64,000 bases of DNA from NCBI RefSeq assembly GCF_963583255.1, contig NC_084818.1, positions 7,044,149-7,108,148 of the forward strand, given 5' to 3'. The position numbers and the translations under genes were made by a program. Positions 58,910 to 64,000 of this stretch are shown here, one piece after another. The number at the start of each line of letters is the position of its first letter. The stretch's first letter is position 1. The notes below the pieces were generated by a model that was given only the letters and a program-made list of their open reading frames with translations, was not told where the DNA came from and did not search any database. The stretch comes from Pyrus communis. Its lineage: Eukaryota; Streptophyta; Magnoliopsida; Rosales; Rosaceae.

Positions 58910-60438
58910 TGATATTGGTTTTGCAATACCACCAAAGACTCGAGAGAGGTAATATCATCATAGATTATTTACACGATCAGACACAGGTACAAGTTATGGA
59001 TTCATATGAAACTGTACGTGAGAAACGGGGATTCTGGGAAACTAGGAGCCCATAAGATTAGGCTAACATGAAGGAAAACCTACCAAACTGGCTCTTAGAC
59101 ATTTGGAGTGGGAATGTGGGATTTCAGGGTACAACTAAAAGTAGAAGACACATTTTTGCTGGGTGAATTTGGCTTTCTGTGTGAATGCTTTCTCAAGTGA
59201 ATGAGGTTATAGGAGTAAATTTCTATAATATAGTCCACATTTTTTTATAAATCCGCCTGTGTAAGTTTATCTTATGTTGCCGGTCCCAATTATTTTTATT
59301 ACTAATTTCTTACTCGGTCACTAAGTTTAACCGGCCTAGTGAACTATAAATAGGTGCAGCTGCCACACTTTACGATTACCAAGGAAATGAGAGTAGTTGT
59401 CCAGCTTTACGTTGGAAAAAAGTTGAAAAGAAATAAGAGAGAGAGAGAGAGAGAGAGCTAGGGTTTGAGTTGTGTGCAGATGTTAGTAGGCTTGTCTTGC
59501 CATGGTTATAGTTATTAATCGAGGTGAGTGGTTTATGTAATGTGTTAAAAACTTAAAAATATTCCTATTTTCTAATAACTGAAAATCATGAGTTATCATG
59601 TGATTTTACTCTATTTCAAGTCAAGCATGTCGGATTTGGTGAATGCTTTCAAAGTTATAATATATGGTGATATGTGGATTATTTGGAAATATTCATTGAG
59701 CATGAGAACTTCAATGTTGGGTTATCTAAGAGATAAATGTATGGCACACAGGGACATTAGTGCAGAATGGCCAATATAGGGGTCAGTGAGCTGCATATTA
59801 TGAAGAATAACTAACATGTGAAGGGATGAATGATATAAAATTACCTGGCTAAAACTTTGATATTATTCTCATATTTTATAGTCTGTGTAAAATAGCAGCA
59901 CGCTTGATTGACATATTACATATTCTACGCACCGGGCAACGGTGGTTATTGCTCACCCTTCACCTTTCTATTTTTTAGATGAATTATTTGGTAAGACAAG
60001 GGTTGGACGAGCTGGGGTTGTGTTAGACGAGAGATCTAAGAATTTTTCTTTATTTTTGTACACCCTATAAAGATTTTCAGATTATTTTATAAAAGAAGTT
60101 TAGGTTTTCGTTTTACTTTTACTTTTTAACTCGCATTCCAGAATTCAAGTTTTTGGCCGACCTTGGTTTCGGGTTGTGACAGTTGAAATAGTACTATTTT
60201 TATTAGTGTTTTTCTTCTTTTCAGCTACCGGTTTGTTGTTTGACACGGTAAATTTTAAGTACAATGAAAAAAAAAAAAAAAAAAAAAAAAAAACTAGGGC
60301 CATCACCTTGCTTTGGCATTTAGGGATTCATTCCTTGCTTATGAATTTTGGCCATCATTTTATAGAGATTACGAATTTTTGTCTTTGGTTTTATTTTATT
60401 TATTTATTTATTTTTTTTGTGTAGGGGGTGGTTTTTGG

Positions 60439-60472
<34 letters not shown>

Positions 60473-60620
60473 GTTGTGGAGGGGAGCGGGCAATAGATAA
60501 ATTCAACAGTATGATCTATGTTTTTTGAAGTTGCAATGCAAACTTGAACAAGTAATAAAAAATTAAATGGGCAAATACATATATAAAAGTTATAATATTT
60601 GATACTAATTCCAAATTCAT
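58910..60620. other. 3' flank of SET copy C and spacer
   Basis: 58,910-59,285 is collinear with the flank of copy B. From 59,285 to about 60,190 the sequence is unique to block 2 and includes (GA)10 at 59,437-59,457. From about 60,200 collinearity with block 1 resumes (AGCTACCGGTTTGTTGTTTGACAC versus 39,036-39,057, in pieces). The spacer holds an A27 run (60,267-60,293) and a T10 then G22 run (60,442-60,473). No gene. Confidence 0.6.
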
Positions 60621-60789
60621 CTTGCTTGTCGACCAGCATTACACGACTAATGAATTATTTCACAAGCACAAATTCAAACTGAAATCAGCTGCATCGGTTC
60701 ATCGATACGTCGGTTCACCCAAGATATATTATCGTCCTCCACCGCAGAAGGCTAAACTCCTCCGAGAAATGCTGAAGTTTCTATGCTTT

Positions 60790-62459
60790 TTAACGGTTTC
60801 TGATAGTTTGCGCTACTCCCTTAATCTCCGCGGCTAATTCTTCCATGGAAGGCCTTTCCTCCCCACATGGCCTCAAACATTTCACGGCAAGCTCGCTCAC
60901 TTTTTTGGCTATCCGAAAACTAAACTCGTCTTTGGTTACTTCACCATCGAGCATTTGGCCCAAGCGATCCTCTTGCATTGACCAAACAAACTAGTTTGCT
61001 AGGGATCTGTCAAGCCCGTCAGTAGAAAATGCCTCTTGATTTGTTAGTAGCTCCACTAGAACAACTCCAAAGCTATACACATCACTCTTCTTTGTTAGCA
61101 CGTGCGATTTAAGATACTCGGGGTCTAAGTATTGGGATATCCCTAGTAGAGTTGATACTTCATCTTCCATTTCACCTTCATCTTCATCAAGCAATCGTGA
61201 AGCTCCAAAACCGAAAACTTTTGCAGTGTGAGTTGTATCATTTATGCATATATTCGCTGCCTTCACATCTCAGTGTATTACTAACCTGGAGTGCAAGTAT
61301 GCTAGAGCTCCTGCAGTTTCTGCTGCTATCTTCATTCGTGATTCAAACGAGAGTTTAGGGTTGTTTATGTGAAAGTGCTCGAGAAGAGTCAAAGCATTGG
61401 TGGGGACGTAAACCATTACGGGCCATCTTGTCTCTAAACAACAACCAAACAGTCTCACCACATTTTTGTGTTCGATTTGAGAATGAACAAATGCCTCAGG
61501 AACCAGATGTTGACTCTGGATGAACGGGTCACCTTTAACACTGTTGCACTTTTTTATGGCGATACCTCTTCCATCTAATTTTGTGTGGTAAACTGTTCCG
61601 TAGCGTTCGTTGTTATAGTAATGATAAGTGTAGTTTCTTATGGCCTCCTCAACTTCCCTTTCAGTAAAGCATCTTAAGAATGTCCTTTTACTCAAATTCT
61701 GCACGAGTCTGCCGTAAATTTTTATGAAATGCTTTCGGAATTCAGTGGCTACACTCTTCATGTCGTTGGCCGTCAGAACAAGGACTTCAACAACATCCGT
61801 AATTACGAAAAGAGACTCAGCTGTTGTAGGTACTCTGTCAGGGAAAGAGGTCAAGGATGGCCAAACCAGAAGTTCTTCTCCATAGATTTCTCCTGCGCCT
61901 TTTACGCAACCTCCATAGCCTATTCTTCCTTCCACAATCAACAACATTTGCATTGGGTCACTCTTTTCAATAATGGCATTGTTACGATAATACTTCATGG
62001 GCCGTAGAAGGCGACAAAGTTCTTTCAACACTGATTCTTCCATGTTTTTGTATTTGGATTGTTGGGATCTACATTTCATAACATTTAAGTAGATTAACTG
62101 ACAAATTAAAAATAATAATACATAACTGTATAGTTATACTTAACTCATGAAACTTCACCTCCTTCAACTTAGTCAACTTAGTCAATGGCATGTAACTTTT
62201 GATAACTTGTTGTTTATCCAACGGAAGACGAGAAACGAGCTTATCCCAATCAAGAGGGAGCAAATCCCAAAAAGCACACATGCGATTTTGAATTTATTCT
62301 TCAACCGTTTTCATAATCCACGGCTGTATTTTCTGATTCAACTTTTCAGGAATCCCATTTCCAGGCATAAGCCAATCTATATTTCGTTGCATCTTCTCTT
62401 TCGTCATTCTTTTGTGTCTAGGCTCCTCTATTATTGCAATGTATGATTCGTAGTATATT
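60790..62459 (-). pseudogene. Partial copy of the channel-kinase gene tail (C-linker, CNBD, kinase)
   Basis: Counterparts of exon 9 (C-linker, about 62,459-62,155) and exon 10 (CNBD plus WAK-like kinase, about 62,085-60,790) are collinear with 42,072-39,601. The kinase juxtamembrane segment FTEREVEEAIRNY is more WAK-like than in the intact gene. Stops: TAA in the C-linker near 62,294, TGA replacing Arg of HRD at 61,270-61,272, TAG at 60,991-60,993, and TAA at 60,790-60,792 cutting the C-terminus. The acceptor AG before the C-linker exon has become AA. GFG replaces DFG, as in the intact gene, but the activation-segment stretch HVLTKKS before DVYSFG is retained. No membrane-domain exons lie upstream; a Copia relic follows. 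Confidence 0.92.
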
Positions 62460-62479
62460 TGTTATTCCACAATAACAAA

Positions 62480-63045
62480 TTTGGTGGATAAAACTTCATC
62501 TAATGGAAGGACAAGATGCGTTTCATGTTTACTGTTCTAAATGTCATATATGTGTTGGACTCGAAATTGGAGCCTATTCGTGAACCAAGTGACAAAGACA
62601 CGAACAAAATAGCTGTCGATCGAAAGAAGCATGAAGAAGATGAATTGGTATGTCAAGGACACATCTTGGGCACATTATCTGATCGCTTATATGACATGTA
62701 CGCACACATTCAATCTCCAAAGGAAAGTTGGGAAGCACTTGAACACAATTACACAACGGAAAAAAGAGGTACCGATAGATTTTTTTAATGTTCAAATATT
62801 ATGAGTTCACTATGTTTGATAACAAACACATCCTAGACCAAGTTCATGAATTATCGGTCTTGGTCTCAAAGCTTCGTGAACTTAAAATAGTTATTTCGGA
62901 TCCTATGATAGTTGGGGCTATTATGGTAAAATTACCCCAAACATGGAATAACTATAGAAAGAGTATTCAATTTGAAGAGGAAACACAAAATCGTGATAAG
63001 AATTTTACAAATCAAGATTCCTCTAAACGTATAGAATATTAAAAC
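62480..63045 (+). mobile_element. Copia-type gag (UBN2-like) relic
   Basis: Two adjoining frames carry the gag signature of plant Copia elements: ELVCQGHILGTLSDRLYDMY with SPKESWEALEHNY, then after a stop FKYYEFTMFDNK, VHELSVLVSKLRELKIVISD and VKLPQTWNNYRKSI. A deletion joins the last part directly to EEETQNRDKNFTNQDS. No zinc knuckle, protease or integrase is present. It marks the right edge of the second duplicated block. Confidence 0.88.
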
Positions 63046-63477
63046 AAAATGGGGATCTCAAATTGATCAACACAGATAAAGCAGCAAATCCACAAAACCA
63101 AAAACCAAAACAATTGCAGAAAGATCAGAGATCAAAGCAGAAACATGGCAGAAGAGCGATGACATTCCAGTGGAGCTTTCGAGCATCGAAAAGTTCTGGT
63201 TCCTTGCAAAAACATAGAGATTCCGATTAGCTTCCTAACCCATGCCATTTTACACCAAATTCACAACCTAAGCTAATTTGAGGGTGTAGAGTATGAATAC
63301 CACCTTTTCCGGATCCAAAAACGGTCGGAAAGGCCTGAAATCGGCCGGAGAAAACTTGGATCTTCGTCGGAAAAACCCACCGGGAGCTGGGCTTATGGAA
63401 CTCCTCGATATAGAGCCAGATTCGCATGCAAAACTTGAATGTTGTTGTTGGGAGTCGAATAGTGGTATATGGTATTC

Positions 63478-64000
63478 TCTGGTAAATGGTTTTGGGACAT
63501 TCATGCGTGAACCTCTACCGTGTATATGTTTTAAATTTAATATCATCATCTCTATTCGGGGGTTTAAACTGTTATTGGCATGTAACTCATTCTCTCATTA
63601 TCTTGAATGTTCAGGCAAAATTAATCAACCAGAGTAAACAATCAAATACAACGAGAATAATGTGGCACAAATTCTTCAGAATTTGGAATAGTGGGGCGAG
63701 ATGTCAGCTTAATTACTTTTGAAACTTAATCAAGTCAATACTTACTTGAGATATGCAATTGTTAATCACTTCTTTGTTATTAACTTCTAGATGCTGATTA
63801 TTGTTACGACATATTTTCAGGTTCTCAAGAACTTCCTGAAATCTCCAAAAGTATCACCTATTAGGATTTCATGTATGCATATGCCTTAGGTAAGCTTCTA
63901 CATATTTAAGCATTTTCATGTTCTAATCTGTCTGAATTATTTGATTAAGTCGTACTTAATTCCAATTTAAAAAAAAAAAATTGAATGAATGCCAGAAGTG
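63478..64000 (+). pseudogene. SET-domain methyltransferase gene, copy D (enters the window edge)
   Basis: Similarity to intron 5 of copies B and C begins at about 63,478 (GGTAAATGGTTTTGGGACATTC is shared in pieces). It continues through exon 6 (about 63,821-63,889) and into intron 6 at the window end. Exon 6 has lost a base early (TTCCTGAAAT versus TTCCCTGAAAT) and carries TAG at 63,862-63,864, so this copy is also broken. Exons 1-5 are absent; the left side is unrelated DNA. Further exons may follow outside the window. Confidence 0.85.

Larger units (their letters stand above)
54535..62459. repeat. Segmental duplication block 2 (decayed partner)
   Basis: This is the partner of 33,420-42,100. 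It stops exactly at the acceptor of the C-linker exon on the right, where Copia sequence begins within about 25 bases, and starts next to an A29 tract on the left. Both genes inside are broken here, while block 1 keeps them largely intact. Confidence 0.9.

Noticed and set aside
60313..60639. Gly-rich and Pro-rich frames on both strands
   Set aside because: They are translations of the T10/G22 homopolymer tract.

Overview
This is a nuclear genomic window from a dicot plant. The genes have many short introns with GT/AG borders and A/T-rich intergenic DNA. The transposon remnants are plant types: a Cassandra TRIM LTR carrying a 5S rRNA-like segment, tRNA-derived SINEs, Copia and L1-like relics, and foldback and MITE elements. 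A MITE family that starts near GTTTTAACGAAAAACTCC occurs three times and, with the gene content, suggests Rosaceae and probably the apple/pear tribe. That assignment is inference.

Layout. 0.9-1.7 kb: broken remnant of a light-harvesting-like protein gene, followed by an array of ACGTG boxes. 3.5-11.7 kb (minus): an intact 13-exon SAC3 family protein A gene, 1072 aa as I splice it. 13.8-14.8 kb: a 1-kb foldback transposon with a 10-bp target duplication. 17.6-21.7 kb (minus): an intact 3-coding-exon gene for a large unnamed Arg/Ser-rich nuclear protein of 1295 aa. 24.8-30 kb: L1-like relic, truncated histone H4 pseudogene, three 240-bp tandem repeats, and a solo LTR nested inside a MITE. 31.3-38.6 kb (plus): a collapsed copy and then a nearly complete copy of a SET-domain (Rubisco LSMT-like) methyltransferase gene, plus an SR-protein exon fragment. 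39.6-50.2 kb (minus): the most unusual gene in the window. 51-54 kb: decayed Copia DNA and repeats. 54.5-62.5 kb: a second, decayed copy of the block holding the SET gene and the tail of the preceding fusion gene. 62.5-64 kb: a Copia gag relic and the start of a fourth SET copy.

The central discovery candidate is the gene at 39,601-50,210. Ten exons splice with canonical GT/AG sites into one open frame of 1313 codons. It encodes a plant cyclic nucleotide-gated channel membrane domain (S1-S6 with pore), then three successive C-linker plus cyclic-nucleotide-binding (CNBD) modules, then a wall-associated-kinase-like protein kinase domain in the same last exon as the third CNBD. A standard plant CNGC has one C-linker/CNBD and no kinase. 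Two of the modules arose by a recent internal duplication of about 2.2 kb. The kinase keeps VAIK, the alpha-C Glu and HRD, but has GFG in place of DFG, so it may be a pseudokinase. The partial second copy at 60.8-62.46 kb has several stop codons but shares GFG, so that change predates the block duplication.

The two ordinary minus-strand genes look like housekeeping nuclear RNA-metabolism factors and have no evident functional tie to the fusion gene. The SET gene and the fusion gene are linked mainly by having been duplicated together.
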